A stretch of DNA of 64,000 nucleotides from Pseudomonadota bacterium (GCA_014584465.1 JACTMU010000088.1:1-64000), one strand, 5' to 3'. Counted from the stretch's first letter, positions 28,273-37,926 are shown. Numbers and translations: made by a program. The notes: generated by a model from the letters alone, not told the origin.

Positions 28273-29433
28273 CTATGTTGGAGGGTGTGTCATTGAAGGG
28301 CTAGAGTTAGCATGGATTTCTGGAGCAACGCAAGGGCTTTCCTTCGTTCTCCCAACCAGTGAGGTAAAAACTTTCCGAGCTTGATCCAACACTCCCGCCA
28401 AGTTTCTTTGAGAATTGACCTGGCTGGAGCCAACCCAAAAGTTCTCAATCTCGGGCCACCTTACCCCCTCTTCAAGCTTTAAATCCACCAACCCATGACT
28501 CTCTTTGGTCACCAGAATGCGTTCAAAGAGGATCTTGTCAAAGATCTCCGGGAAAGCGCGCTTAAGTTGACGACGAACTGCTCGGAGAGATGCCCCCGAG
28601 TTCTCATCATCCAGTAGAGACTCCTCGTCGATCCAAGTGATCCAATGAGAAGTTTGAAGGTCTCCCTTGTCGTATGGCGTCGGAGCTTTAAAAAGACCAA
28701 CGGCAACCTCTCCGGCCTCCTTGGTACTACGAAGGAGATGAATGGAACGTGAAGTTGAAATCGGTCGTGCATGCCAAAGATCCAGGGACAACGACGCCCA
28801 GAGGCGGTTTCTGGCAACCTTTTGCCTATTCTTGGCCGCAAAGAACTCATCAGGAACAAGACTCAAGAGATTTTTCGCAGAACCGCAATAGATGACCTCT
28901 TTCGCAAAGACTCTCTTCACACCATTAATGAGGACCCCCTTGAGGCGATTCTCATCCATCAACAGATTGGTCACACGATGTTTTGGGAGCACAACTCCCG
29001 TAAAAATCTGTTTCAACGCTGAAATCCACGCTGACGGCTCAGCAAATTCAAGTCGACGCTCCATCAAATAGTAACTGATCTCTTCTACAAAGGGCGGAGA
29101 GAGTGAACCAAAACCCACAAAAGGGGTAAAGTTTCCATTTTCATACGTTACGGGAGAAGCCTCAATGCCACCACAGTGGTCGGCTCTGCCACCCAACAGT
29201 GAATCAAAAAAGAGAAGATTGCCTCGAACCTCTTCTGTATCGGGAATCACCTTGAGCCCAAACTCAGCCTGACCCCATTCTAGAGCTTGCCCTCGGCACT
29301 TCCCACCAAGCTCTTCACGCTCTTCCACCAAAAGGACGCGCCAACCACGTTGATCCAATGAGTTGGCAACCAGAAGACCTCCAAGGCCACCTCCCACAAC
29401 CACAGCATCAAAATTTTCTCTTAGTGCGCTCAT
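28273..29433 (-). CDS. FAD-dependent oxidoreductase, phytoene-desaturase/amine-oxidase-like
   Basis: This 386-residue flavoprotein has an N-terminal Rossmann dinucleotide-binding motif, [20 protein letters not shown] (residues about 12-31), ending in the acidic residues of [14 protein letters not shown]. This pattern is common to phytoene desaturase-like and amine-oxidase-like enzymes. Later residues have no motif that points to a substrate. It lies between the CFI-box protein and rpsB, all on the minus strand. It starts with ATG 26 bases after the upstream gene. Confidence 0.75.
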   Translation of the reverse strand: MSALRENFDAVVVGGGLGGLLVANSLDQRGWRVLLVEEREELGGKCRGQALEWGQAEFGLKVIPDTEEVRGNLLFFDSLLGGRADHCGGIEASPVTYENGNFTPFVGFGSLSPPFVEEISYYLMERRLEFAEPSAWISALKQIFTGVVLPKHRVTNLLMDENRLKGVLINGVKRVFAKEVIYCGSAKNLLSLVPDEFFAAKNRQKVARNRLWASLSLDLWHARPISTSRSIHLLRSTKEAGEVAVGLFKAPTPYDKGDLQTSHWITWIDEESLLDDENSGASLRAVRRQLKRAFPEIFDKILFERILVTKESHGLVDLKLEEGVRWPEIENFWVGSSQVNSQRNLAGVLDQARKVFTSLVGRTKESPCVAPEIHANSSPSMTHPPT

Positions 29434-29459
29434 TTCTCTACAGTCGCGAACTCTTTACC

Positions 29460-30311
29460 CTAAGGCAAGCGAAAAGATGCTTTGAGTAGAACCACAACTG
29501 CCTTCAAGAGGGCTCTTACAAGTGGTTTGAATATGGAATGGGCATCCAACTTCTGTGCAAAATAGGGAGAAATCCTATAGTAGAGGGCGATCATCCTTCG
29601 GCCCATCCGAGATCCCCTAAGCACTGTGTCTCGAAATCGATAGAGAAACTGTACCTCATGGGTCATTCGACCCTCAAATGCAGAAGTTGCAACAAAGCAT
29701 CTTCCACTTTGAATTCCAGCCTTCTTTAAAAATTTCTTAAATAGTTGTTTGTTCTTCCCAGTCTTTGATAAGATCTGCCCCTTTTTGAGTATGTCCGGAA
29801 AGATCGGAGTCAAAGGTGCAAATCGAATCAACTGTTCAACCGCCTTTTCTTGCCTTGAATGGTAGCGTGGACTCGAATCATAAATGCAAGCAAGATCCCA
29901 ATAAACTGAAGAGATGATGGTCAGCTCCTTCTGTGCGCCACGATCCTTAAAGACTTCGGGAGTCAATTCGCCCTTGATTTCAAAGACCAGCTCCAAGATC
30001 TTTAGATACTTCTCATAGGCCATGGCGGCTTCAGAAAGAGATTTGTGGGTCAAACAATTGCGAGCATGTTTGATCAGTTCGACACGACTTTTCCACAACA
30101 TAACCTTGTTGTGCTCGCGGGCCTGCCTCTCTGCTCGCAACTTGGCGCCATGAGATACAAGCTTCATAAGCTCGTTGTAGCATCCATTGCAGACTTCGTC
30201 GGGAATTTCCCACTCCGGTTCTGCCTCCTGAATTCCCAATCTCATCCCTGGGTCAATCGAGAGCAAATCTGATTCGGTACCCCCACATTTGGGGCAAACT
30301 TTCGAACTGAT
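29460..30311 (-). CDS. Zinc-ribbon / CFI-box C-terminal domain protein with a likely ATC start
   Basis: The C-terminal part has the CFI-box pattern: CFVATSAFEG, then FLYRFRDTVLRGSRMGRR and ALYYRISPYFAQ, known from deltaproteobacterial proteins of unknown function. The N-terminal part reads KVCPKCGG, 26 residues, then CNGC, a four-cysteine zinc ribbon. Between them lies a helical region with a Q/K-rich segment. The zinc knuckle is encoded upstream of the first standard start (TTG at 30266, which would split it). In frame there is no ATG, GTG or TTG before it, but AAAGGAG (30317-30323) stands five bases before ATC at 30311. I chose that codon. If TTG is used instead, the protein is 268 residues without CPKC. 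Confidence 0.7.
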   Translation of the reverse strand: MSSKVCPKCGGTESDLLSIDPGMRLGIQEAEPEWEIPDEVCNGCYNELMKLVSHGAKLRAERQAREHNKVMLWKSRVELIKHARNCLTHKSLSEAAMAYEKYLKILELVFEIKGELTPEVFKDRGAQKELTIISSVYWDLACIYDSSPRYHSRQEKAVEQLIRFAPLTPIFPDILKKGQILSKTGKNKQLFKKFLKKAGIQSGRCFVATSAFEGRMTHEVQFLYRFRDTVLRGSRMGRRMIALYYRISPYFAQKLDAHSIFKPLVRALLKAVVVLLKASFRLP

Positions 30312-30379
30312 GAATGCTCCTTTCGAACGCTCCGTGTTCTCTTCTTGATCTATCCTGGTGGTTCAACCAGTTAGATTCA

Positions 30380-32407
30380 TTAAAGCATATGGATTGGGTC
30401 AATGTCGATTTGAACTTTTACTCCACGAATCACCACACTCTTGCCACTCAAAAGTTGTCTACAAAATCGATTTAAGATCGAAGAAGAGGGCGATTTGACC
30501 AACATCTGCATCCGATGACGATTTCGGATCTTGGCCAATGGAGCTTGAGCAGGACCAAGAACCTGGATCAATCGATAGGGTTCAAATTGATCCTGCAGCG
30601 CTCTTGCTCTGGATGCAATGTGTTCTGCAGCTTGCCGCACACTTGGTTGATCCAATCCATGAATGCGCAAGCAGGCCAATTTTCCATAGGGAGGATAGAC
30701 CAAATCAGAACGCAAATTGAGTTCATTCTGCGCAAATCCTACGTAGTCATGGCTTTGAGCAAATCGAATGCTCTCATGATGAGGATTATAGGTCTGGATC
30801 ACAACTTCTCCGGGCGAAACCCCAAGGGATCGCCCGGCCCGCCCACTGACCTGGGATATCAATTGAAAACTCCGCTCACTGGACCTAAAGTCTGGAAGAT
30901 TGAACCCAACATCGGCAAGAACAAGCCCTACCAAAGTCAAACGCGGAAAATCCAAACCCTTTGCAATCATCTGAGTGCCAATAAGGATATCAATCGAACC
31001 CTTTTCCATCGATTCAATGAGCTCTTCAAGATCCTCCCGGTTTCGAATCTCATCTCGGTCCGCTCGTGCAATCCGAGCACGAGGATAGATCTTTCCAAGA
31101 TCACTCTCCAAGAGTTCCGTTCCCATACCCAGAACCTTGAGATCTCCATCGGAGCAGTGAGCGCAACTCTCGCCGAGATTTTCATGATAATCACAGTAGT
31201 GGCAAACTAAGTGTGCGCGACCGTGCAAAGTCAAAGTCACGGCACAATTGGGACAGCTGCAGGTTCTCCCGCACGATGTGCACAAAACGGTTTGAGCAAC
31301 TCCTCTCCGATTGAGAAAGAGCGCGACCTGTTCTCCCTTCTTAATTCGATCATCGATCTTCGCATGAAGCACAGCGCTCATCCAAAAGGGGTTTTCATCT
31401 TTGCTTGTCTTTCGTTTCTCACGCTCATGTCTTAAGTCGACAACCTCAATGGATGGAAGATCCTGACCTTGAGCTCTCTTTGAGAGTTGATGAAGCCGAT
31501 AACGACCCTTAAGATGATTCCACCAGGATTCAAGACTTGGAGTTGCGGAACCCAAAACAATGGGACAATCATATTTTTGAGCCAACACAACGGCTGCGTC
31601 ACGCCCATGATATTTAAGTGATTCATCTTGCTTAAAGCTAGGCTCATGCTCCTCGTCCACGACGATCATGCCGAGCCGACTCATAGGACAAAACAGAGCT
31701 GATCGTGCCCCAATGAGAATGCTCTTTTCTCCATTCACAATGGACCACCACTGATTGGTTCTCTCACGAGGGGTCAAATGGGAGTGGATCACTGCGATCT
31801 GAGCTCCAAAACGGCGTGCAAACCGTGAAATCAATTGCGGCGTAAGAGAAATCTCTGGAACTAAAATCAGAGCTTGCTTCCCATCTTCAAGGACGGACTT
31901 CAGTAGCTCTAAGTACACTTCCGTCTTTCCCGAACCCGTCACACCATACAAGAGATGAACACCAAAACCCCTATGGGAATGAATCGCTTCATACACATCT
32001 CTTTGATCCTGGTTGAGCACTTTATGCTCACTCTCCTTTGTGGCAGAAACAATGGGAGCTCTTTTGCTCTTCCTCTCTCTTTTTTGAGGTGAGAGCGGTG
32101 GAAATGCCATGGAGATCACCTGCCCAATCGGGTGAAGATAGTACTCCGACAGCCACTCCAGCCATAAGAGAAATTTCTCAGGAAGATCGGGCCGAGTCGC
32201 TTCAACCTCGTCGATCTCTCTGATGTTATAATCCAAGCTCTCCACACTCGGCCCCAGAATGACTCCGTTTCTCTTCTGTTTGCCAAACGGAATTCTTACG
32301 GACATCCCTCTTTTAAGCAGCCCTGATGGAAGAGTCTTGTTTGCCCGGTAAGTGAATGCCTGAGAAAGAGGAGCATCAACGGCAACCTCCCAAAATGAGT
32401 CGCTCAT
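30380..32407 (-). CDS. priA: Primosomal replication restart helicase PriA
   Basis: This superfamily 2 DNA helicase reloads the replisome at collapsed forks. The 675-residue product has an N-terminal DNA-binding domain, Walker A GVTGSGKTEVYLE, Walker B VDEEHEPSF, the cysteine-rich zinc region (CTSC, CSCPNC, CHYC, CAHC), and helicase C-terminal motifs (GTQMIAKGLDFP, QVSGRAGR). It starts with ATG and overlaps the next gene upstream by four bases. Confidence 0.95.
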   Translation of the reverse strand: MSDSFWEVAVDAPLSQAFTYRANKTLPSGLLKRGMSVRIPFGKQKRNGVILGPSVESLDYNIREIDEVEATRPDLPEKFLLWLEWLSEYYLHPIGQVISMAFPPLSPQKRERKSKRAPIVSATKESEHKVLNQDQRDVYEAIHSHRGFGVHLLYGVTGSGKTEVYLELLKSVLEDGKQALILVPEISLTPQLISRFARRFGAQIAVIHSHLTPRERTNQWWSIVNGEKSILIGARSALFCPMSRLGMIVVDEEHEPSFKQDESLKYHGRDAAVVLAQKYDCPIVLGSATPSLESWWNHLKGRYRLHQLSKRAQGQDLPSIEVVDLRHEREKRKTSKDENPFWMSAVLHAKIDDRIKKGEQVALFLNRRGVAQTVLCTSCGRTCSCPNCAVTLTLHGRAHLVCHYCDYHENLGESCAHCSDGDLKVLGMGTELLESDLGKIYPRARIARADRDEIRNREDLEELIESMEKGSIDILIGTQMIAKGLDFPRLTLVGLVLADVGFNLPDFRSSERSFQLISQVSGRAGRSLGVSPGEVVIQTYNPHHESIRFAQSHDYVGFAQNELNLRSDLVYPPYGKLACLRIHGLDQPSVRQAAEHIASRARALQDQFEPYRLIQVLGPAQAPLAKIRNRHRMQMLVKSPSSSILNRFCRQLLSGKSVVIRGVKVQIDIDPIHML

Positions 32408-33255
32408 CGATACCTCAAGTAGAACTCCCTAACAAATGAGTTTGAGGTCTCAGACTCCTTTTCTCCCTTTAAAGATTCTGGATCCCATTTTGATTGGATC
32501 GCCTTAGATCCACTTAGGGAATGAACTGTCTGTGTCAAAATTCGCACCTGTCGCTGCTTCCAATGAACGGTTCTAAGTTTCGGAAACCAAAAACCATTGG
32601 AAAATTGGGTGTAGTTTTCTGCGAGCCAAATCTCATCAGCAGAGAGTTGGACCTTACGAATGTGAAACTGGTCCTGTTCAATCAAAAGGAGAGGCCCACC
32701 ACCATCCTGAGATCGCCTTATTTGATAAGAGACTCCTCCACCGTGACGGGTCAAGGTCAATCCCGGTTCATGAATGTAAGAAAACGCGTTGTTATGAAGT
32801 CGAGCCTTTTCATGTTTTTGGTAAGAGCTGGCCAGAATGTTCAACTTTACGAGTTGATTTGTAAGCCCGTCAATGCCTCGAAAATGAAAGAGCGCTTCGA
32901 TCCAGCCCGCAGCGTAGGAGTCGCGACTCACCTCTCCCTTTGGATTGATTCGATAACGCTTTCCACCTTTGTAGATGATCCTTTGAAACAGATCCTCAAG
33001 ACCCTTGCCTCCACGGATGGTCACAGCCAAAGTATCGCCATCTTCCACAAACCACTCCTCATAGGCGACAAGCTCCACTCCCTCCTCTTCAAAGTGAGTT
33101 TCAAGTAAGATCTTGTAGATTCCTTTACCATGATTGGAGGCCACACGAGAGAAGATGGTCGTGCTGCTCGGAATATAACCCAAGGCTGGCAAACCAACAT
33201 CAAGAGCAAGAGCAAAGACAAACCATCGAAGCCATCTTACACTTCTCATATTCAA
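32404..33255 (-). CDS. Secreted protein of unknown function
   Basis: This 283-residue protein has a signal peptide (hydrophobic core WFVFALALDVGLPALG). The mature part has alternating beta patterns such as KGIYKILLETHFEEEG, VEDGDTLAVTIRGG and GFWFPKLRTVHW, reminiscent of LolA/outer-membrane lipoprotein-sorting folds. I would not assign that function. It overlaps galU and priA by four bases on each side, so it is expressed with them. Confidence 0.65.
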   Translation of the reverse strand: MNMRSVRWLRWFVFALALDVGLPALGYIPSSTTIFSRVASNHGKGIYKILLETHFEEEGVELVAYEEWFVEDGDTLAVTIRGGKGLEDLFQRIIYKGGKRYRINPKGEVSRDSYAAGWIEALFHFRGIDGLTNQLVKLNILASSYQKHEKARLHNNAFSYIHEPGLTLTRHGGGVSYQIRRSQDGGGPLLLIEQDQFHIRKVQLSADEIWLAENYTQFSNGFWFPKLRTVHWKQRQVRILTQTVHSLSGSKAIQSKWDPESLKGEKESETSNSFVREFYLRYR

Positions 33256-34148
33256 GAGCTCCCCTTTGAAAACCGCTGTGTCAAATATTGATGAACCCGA
33301 GGACCAATTTCAGGATGCATGAGTGCAAGTTCGATGTTTGCTTGAATGTATCCGAACTTATCTCCCGCATCAAATCTCTGGGCGGAAAAGGTGGTCCCCA
33401 TAAGACCCTCTCCCCTTGCAAGTTCGGTCATTGCGTCGGTCAACTGAATCTCTCCGTTTCGACCTGGCTTCGTCTCTCGCAAATATTCAAAGATCTTGCT
33501 AGTAAAAAGATAGCGCCCCGGAAGAGCCAGTTGCGAAGGCGCTTGGTCCACCGTTGGTTTTTCAACAACCGATCGAATCTTAAAAAGGCCATGGCCACAC
33601 TCCACTGCATCCACGATGCCATATTTGACAACCTCTGGCAGATCCACCTCCATCACTGCCACAGTCGAAACCATCTTCTCTGCAAAGATCTCTACGAGCT
33701 GTTCTGTGACGCTCTTTTCGTTGGGGCCACTCATCATGATCTCATCGCCCAGCAAAACCGCAAACGGCGAATCCCCCACAACCCCCCTGCTGCAATAGAC
33801 CGCATGACCCAAACCTAGGGGCTGCTTCTGACGGACACTGATGATGTTCACCATTTCGGAGATCTGCCTGATGAGGCGCAGCAGATCCTCTTTGCCATCT
33901 TTGGCAAGTTTGTCTTCAAGTTCATAGGTGTGATCAAAAAAATCTTCGATCTCATTTTTCCCACGACCGGCAATGATCACAATATCTTCAATGCCCGCAC
34001 GAATCGCCTCTTCCACCACATAGAGGAGGATGGGTCGATCCACAATGGGCAACATCTCTTTCGGTACCGACTTTGTTGCAGGTAAGAAACGAGTCCCGAG
34101 CCCAGCTGCAGGAATGACCGCCCTTTTTACTTTGTCCCCGATTTTCAT
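33252..34148 (-). CDS. galU: UTP-glucose-1-phosphate uridylyltransferase
   Basis: This enzyme makes UDP-glucose for lipopolysaccharide, glycogen-type polymers and other glycoconjugates. The 298-residue product has the nucleotide-binding loop AVIPAAGLGTRFLPATKS, KEMLPIVDRP, the GLGHAV motif and VLLGDE. It is the first gene of the long minus block. It has no clear ribosome site, but a promoter is placed so that transcription would begin at its ATG (see 34155-34183). Confidence 0.95.
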   Translation of the reverse strand: MKIGDKVKRAVIPAAGLGTRFLPATKSVPKEMLPIVDRPILLYVVEEAIRAGIEDIVIIAGRGKNEIEDFFDHTYELEDKLAKDGKEDLLRLIRQISEMVNIISVRQKQPLGLGHAVYCSRGVVGDSPFAVLLGDEIMMSGPNEKSVTEQLVEIFAEKMVSTVAVMEVDLPEVVKYGIVDAVECGHGLFKIRSVVEKPTVDQAPSQLALPGRYLFTSKIFEYLRETKPGRNGEIQLTDAMTELARGEGLMGTTFSAQRFDAGDKFGYIQANIELALMHPEIGPRVHQYLTQRFSKGSS

Positions 34149-34154
34149 TCGGTA

Positions 34155-34183
34155 AACATAACGTAGGGCCTCGGCAGAGTCTA
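34155..34183 (-). promoter_or_regulatory. Promoter predicted to give a leaderless galU mRNA
   Basis: On the minus strand, TAGACT (34178-34183), a 17-base spacer and TATGTT (34155-34160) are followed by six bases and the galU ATG (34148). The expected start site falls on or next to the A of ATG, and no Shine-Dalgarno sequence is present. Both hexamers match the consensus at four of six positions. Confidence 0.45.
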
Positions 34184-34236
34184 GCTACAAAGTCCTGGGG
34201 CCACCGTCTCATACTGAGAACCAAGTAGAATCTCTT

Positions 34237-34264
34237 TTGCTTTTTACGAGAAAGTGGCTAAGAT
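34237..34264 (+). promoter_or_regulatory. Promoter predicted to give a leaderless lipoprotein mRNA
   Basis: TTGCTT (34237-34242), a 16-base spacer and TAAGAT (34259-34264) are followed by six bases and the ATG at 34271. Only a weak GAG precedes the start codon, so initiation may be leaderless. Confidence 0.4.
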
Positions 34265-34270
34265 TGAGAT

Positions 34271-35533
34271 ATGAAACAACGCATAATCTTAGCAGGAGTC
34301 CTATTTCTCGCTTTGATCAGCAGCCACCAAAATTGCACACCTCCCGTCGTCCAACATGATCAGAAGCTTGAGGGCCTCGCCGACAGCTCTCCGTTTGCCT
34401 TTGATGTCACGGTCAATCGATTGGCTTATATGTCCTGTTCGAATATGAAGAGCCTCAACCAGTCCGGCTTTTTCACTTTCAAGGTTTCCGCAACACAGGG
34501 CTCTGGCCTCATGCTTACGCAAGATTATCTTGATCATGTCAACATCTACTCCACAAGCGATAAAAAAGAGATTCTTTCCCATTCGGAAAATGCAACCAAT
34601 ATAGACGCTCAGCTGGTGCTGGCCGTACGAAACAAAGACAATTTGGATGAGATCTACGGGCCTGAAGGTGAGGGTGGCAAGAAGATTGCTCGAATTCTTG
34701 GAAAACTCACAGACTCAGATTATGTGGATTGGCTCTTCTCGCTGGACGATGATGAGAGAGGGTATGAATTCGCAAACTCAGATGGAGACAAGGATGAGTT
34801 GAAAGGCTCTCTCAATTTTGCCGACTATCCTGAGACCGAAATCGATGGACTTCGAAGCTACATCTCCAAAGGCGCTCAATTGACCCTAACCTATACAAGC
34901 TACCTCTACAGCAGCAGTGACGATCTTCTACCCCGAACACCTTCTGATCGAGAAACCGACGCTGGTTCCAATAAGGCAGTTAAAACGGCCTATGGAGTTG
35001 GCTTTGATCTAAACCTAGTGACACCCAAGGGTTACTCACAGCAAACAAAACGCAGTCTGTTTTCGGTCGATGAGTACAACCTCGAAACCCAAAAACCGCA
35101 AGGCAACTGGAAGTGTTTTGACCCTTACATCATCGTTCGACTCGAAGACATCAAAGCCAAATGCAATGGCGATGCCATCGTAAATTGGTGCAAAACGAAC
35201 CCTGACCCTGCCACTCTCTCGGATGAGCAGAAGAGGGTTCGCGATGTTCTGAGTGTGGATGATTGGTACGTCGACTGGAAACATCGTTGTATTGTACGCA
35301 AAGAGGGCACCGAAAGCTGCTATGGCTCATCAAATTCGGGGACTGAAGTTGGGTACAATATAACCTACGATGCTGCCACCGACACAACGTCAAATTCGCT
35401 AGGTTCTCTCGCTTGCAGCCCTTATGGTGGAACTTCCGGCTCTTCGGAGATCCCTGATGATGCAAGCAAGTGCTGGGACAATAAAATTAAACTCTGCCCC
35501 CACTTTGTCACGGTCTGCTACCGCGAAGAGTAA
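34271..35533 (+). CDS. Predicted lipoprotein of unknown function
   Basis: This 420-residue protein has a signal peptide ending SSHQNC, giving a probable lipid-anchored cysteine at about residue 22. HQNC is not a textbook lipobox, so lipidation is inferred. The mature part is acidic. It includes a segment beginning VNRLAYMSC and several cysteines toward the C-terminus (WKCFDPY, KCNGDAIVNWCK, HRCIV, SCYGS, CWDNKIKLC), which suggests a disulfide-bonded extracytoplasmic domain. I recognise no family. It is divergent from galU. Confidence 0.65.
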   Translation: MKQRIILAGVLFLALISSHQNCTPPVVQHDQKLEGLADSSPFAFDVTVNRLAYMSCSNMKSLNQSGFFTFKVSATQGSGLMLTQDYLDHVNIYSTSDKKEILSHSENATNIDAQLVLAVRNKDNLDEIYGPEGEGGKKIARILGKLTDSDYVDWLFSLDDDERGYEFANSDGDKDELKGSLNFADYPETEIDGLRSYISKGAQLTLTYTSYLYSSSDDLLPRTPSDRETDAGSNKAVKTAYGVGFDLNLVTPKGYSQQTKRSLFSVDEYNLETQKPQGNWKCFDPYIIVRLEDIKAKCNGDAIVNWCKTNPDPATLSDEQKRVRDVLSVDDWYVDWKHRCIVRKEGTESCYGSSNSGTEVGYNITYDAATDTTSNSLGSLACSPYGGTSGSSEIPDDASKCWDNKIKLCPHFVTVCYREE

Positions 35534-35549
35534 GACCCTTGGGCTAGAG

Positions 35550-35588
35550 AGTGCCTGGCACTAGAGAGTGGCTTGCGCGAAACCTCAT
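35550..35588. repeat. Dispersed short palindromic repeat, copy 1
   Basis: AGTGCCTGGCACT (35550-35562) is an inverted repeat with six-base arms and a one-base centre. It is followed by GTGGCTTGCGCGAAACCTC, which resembles sequences at 39297 and 43280. It lies between two convergent genes. Confidence 0.5.
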
Positions 35589-35629
35589 TTCGGCGAATTC
35601 ACCATAAGTTATCCTTGTGCCTTTAGAGA

Positions 35630-36844
35630 TCACTCTCTCTTTTGAGTCTCCCTTGCTTCGGTCAAGCTCCCCAAAAGAGGTCCAAAGAATTTGGCGATGT
35701 TGTTCTGAAAACCTACGTCCACTTTCTGGAGACTCGATTGCATCTCCTGCCGTCGCCATTGAGCCACCTGATAGGAAAATGGAAAGAGCACTCTCAACGG
35801 ATCGACGTGCCCTCCCCCCTTCTTCACGGTAAAATGAAGATGTGGATTGGTACAATACCCTGTGCAGCCAATTTTACCTAAATTCGTTCCAATCGAAATC
35901 CTTCGACCTACATGAAGGTTGGGATCAATGAAGCTAAGATGAGCGTAGGATGTGCTCAGCCCACCTTGATGATCAATCACCACAAAGTTGCCAGAGCTGC
36001 GATTACGCCCCATCTTTGTGACAACTCCCTGCAGCGGAGCCACTACGGGCTCTCCTGTGGGAAGTTCAAAGTCGACCCCGAGATGGGGCCGCCGTCGTCC
36101 GCGAATGGGATGGAGCCGTCGGGGTTGAAATGTACTTGAGATATGAATGTAGTGAACCGGAGCAAAGAGCTCTCGTGGACCGTATCGATTCTCTGATCCT
36201 ACGAAGACACCTCCCCCGTCTGGATAGCTCAAGAATTTTCGAGAGATGAGCTCATCATGAACCTCCAATGAGGCTTCGATCACTTCGCCAAAAGCTATGA
36301 AATCGGGACCGTCAAACCTCTTTTCGATGCTTAAAAAATATTTTGATCCCCGCTTGAGGTCCTGCTTCCACTTCACATCAAAGGCAAAGGCATCCATAAA
36401 TCGATAGGCGACCCAGGGATCCTCTCCAAAGAGGGCCTGAATGGATTTCATCAGTGAACCATGGACATTTCCCGACCGCCGCACAAGCTCACTTCGAAGC
36501 ACTTGCTGTTTTATATCTAGATCCACCTTGCTCCCTCGGATTGCAAACTGCAGGTGTCGCTGAGAACTGAAGTTGTAGAACTTGATCTCCTGATATCCTG
36601 TTTTGCTTTTAACATAGCGGTACTTTTGTCCAGGAAATATCCCAACCTCCTTGGAACGGCGATAAAGCTCCAGAAGTTGTGATGCAGATACGGGGTTGAT
36701 TTTTAAGTGATCGAATATATCCCTAAGTCTCTCGCCATGACGAACTGTAGAGACAGCTCTGATCTCTTTTGGAATCTGAGCACCATGACCACTTATAAGA
36801 AATAAAAAATGGACGAAAAAAAATCCCGCAAACTGTCGAATCAT
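35630..36844 (-). CDS. M23-family (LytM) peptidoglycan endopeptidase
   Basis: This secreted zinc endopeptidase acts on peptidoglycan. The 404-residue protein has a signal peptide (about 1-22), a long N-terminal region with a LysM/OapA-like opening (RHGERLRDIFDHLKI), and a C-terminal M23 domain. The zinc ligands are the H and D of RPHLGVDFELP and the H of NPHLHF, with the supporting TSYAHLS histidine. AAGG lies five bases before the ATG. All three metal ligands are present, so an active enzyme is likely rather than a degenerate EnvC-type activator. Confidence 0.9.
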   Translation of the reverse strand: MIRQFAGFFFVHFLFLISGHGAQIPKEIRAVSTVRHGERLRDIFDHLKINPVSASQLLELYRRSKEVGIFPGQKYRYVKSKTGYQEIKFYNFSSQRHLQFAIRGSKVDLDIKQQVLRSELVRRSGNVHGSLMKSIQALFGEDPWVAYRFMDAFAFDVKWKQDLKRGSKYFLSIEKRFDGPDFIAFGEVIEASLEVHDELISRKFLSYPDGGGVFVGSENRYGPRELFAPVHYIHISSTFQPRRLHPIRGRRRPHLGVDFELPTGEPVVAPLQGVVTKMGRNRSSGNFVVIDHQGGLSTSYAHLSFIDPNLHVGRRISIGTNLGKIGCTGYCTNPHLHFTVKKGGGHVDPLRVLFPFSYQVAQWRRQEMQSSLQKVDVGFQNNIAKFFGPLLGSLTEARETQKRE

Positions 36845-36870
36845 GCTGCCTTAATAAACCTTTCTTAGGT

Positions 36871-36900
36871 AGTGTCTGGCACTAGGTAACGGCTGGCACT
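36871..36900. repeat. Dispersed short palindromic repeat, copy 2
   Basis: AGTGTCTGGCACT (36871-36883) is a one-mismatch version of the palindrome at 35550. A partial copy, GGCTGGCACT, follows eight bases later. It is upstream of the M23 gene and of the divergent outer-membrane protein gene. Confidence 0.5.
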
Positions 36901-36961
36901 ACGTACTTTACGATGATACAAAACGATCACCAATGCAACTGCATAAAACCCGGACCAATCC

Positions 36962-36990
36962 TTGCCCCACACTCATGGATGAAGTAGGCT
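36962..36990 (+). promoter_or_regulatory. Promoter predicted to give a leaderless barrel-protein mRNA
   Basis: TTGCCC (36962-36967), a 17-base spacer and TAGGCT (36985-36990) are followed by six bases and the ATG at 36997. No ribosome site is visible. The -10 match is weak (three of six). Confidence 0.35.
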
Positions 36991-36996
36991 TTTGGT

Positions 36997-37884
36997 ATGG
37001 GATATTGCGCTTTCTCTCACAGACTTAAGTTTGGAAGAATATTGGCAGCTCTGTTCTTTGCTCAGGTATTTTCTCAAGAGGGCCTCAGCTCTATAAAGGC
37101 TGGCCCAATCTCCAGTGCACTCGGAGGGGCGGGAGTTGCATCCATGGACCCTCTGGAAGGTGGTCGACTCAATCCTGCCATCCTTCCCTACATTTCAAAG
37201 TACTACATGGGCTTAAACTACTCGGCCTATGAGGCTTCTGAGGGTTCGGCGAGATCGCAACGAGGACTCACTCTTGTTGACGGAAAACCAGACAATGTCA
37301 TCCCCGGCTCACTCAGTTACTCCGAATTAAGAACTTTGACCTCCACAGAGCCGATCGAAGAGAAGCTCATCGAGGTCGCCTTTGGACGATTCATGAGCGC
37401 CGGCCTTGCATTTGGATTTAAAGTCATCAATGTAAATCAAAGCCAAAGCGGATCGGAGTCTAAGAATCTTTTCAACATGGGCTTTGGATTTCTCTTTGCT
37501 CCGCAACCCAGAGTCTCCGTAGGGCTTAGGCTTGAAAATCTCTTTGGCGAAATGGATACCTATGACGAGTTTGCCCATAACCCTGAAGCCACCGTGGGAC
37601 TGCTCTATCAGTTCAACTCCTTTTTTCGTGGACGATTTGATGTGGCGCATGAGAGACAGGGAGACCAAGTCCTAAGCCGTTTCATGACCGGATTTGAGAG
37701 TTGGCCCATGGCAGAATGGCCCTTTCGAATTGGAGTCCAAAGGGTTCACAACACCGACCGGTGGCTTTACTCGGTTGGGACTGGGTGGAATGGACCCCGA
37801 CTTAGCTTCGATTATGGGATTCAGATGGAGCCCTCGCCGGCCTATGCCATTGAACACCTCGTTGACTTCAAGCTCCATTTTTGA
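36997..37884 (+). CDS. Outer-membrane beta-barrel protein, PorV/FadL-like
   Basis: This is a 295-residue protein with a signal peptide and the pattern ALGGAGVASMDPLEGGRLNPA just after it, as in FadL/PorV-type outer-membrane proteins. The rest consists of alternating amphipathic strands (for example FNMGFGFLFAP and VSVGLRLENLFG). It ends in an aromatic residue (DFKLHF), typical of outer-membrane barrels recognised by BamA. The substrate is unknown. A small basic-protein gene follows 42 bases later. Confidence 0.75.
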   Translation: MGYCAFSHRLKFGRILAALFFAQVFSQEGLSSIKAGPISSALGGAGVASMDPLEGGRLNPAILPYISKYYMGLNYSAYEASEGSARSQRGLTLVDGKPDNVIPGSLSYSELRTLTSTEPIEEKLIEVAFGRFMSAGLAFGFKVINVNQSQSGSESKNLFNMGFGFLFAPQPRVSVGLRLENLFGEMDTYDEFAHNPEATVGLLYQFNSFFRGRFDVAHERQGDQVLSRFMTGFESWPMAEWPFRIGVQRVHNTDRWLYSVGTGWNGPRLSFDYGIQMEPSPAYAIEHLVDFKLHF

Positions 37885-37926
37885 TAGCCGTCAACTTTCT
37901 AACCCAGATCTGATAAGGAGTGACTT

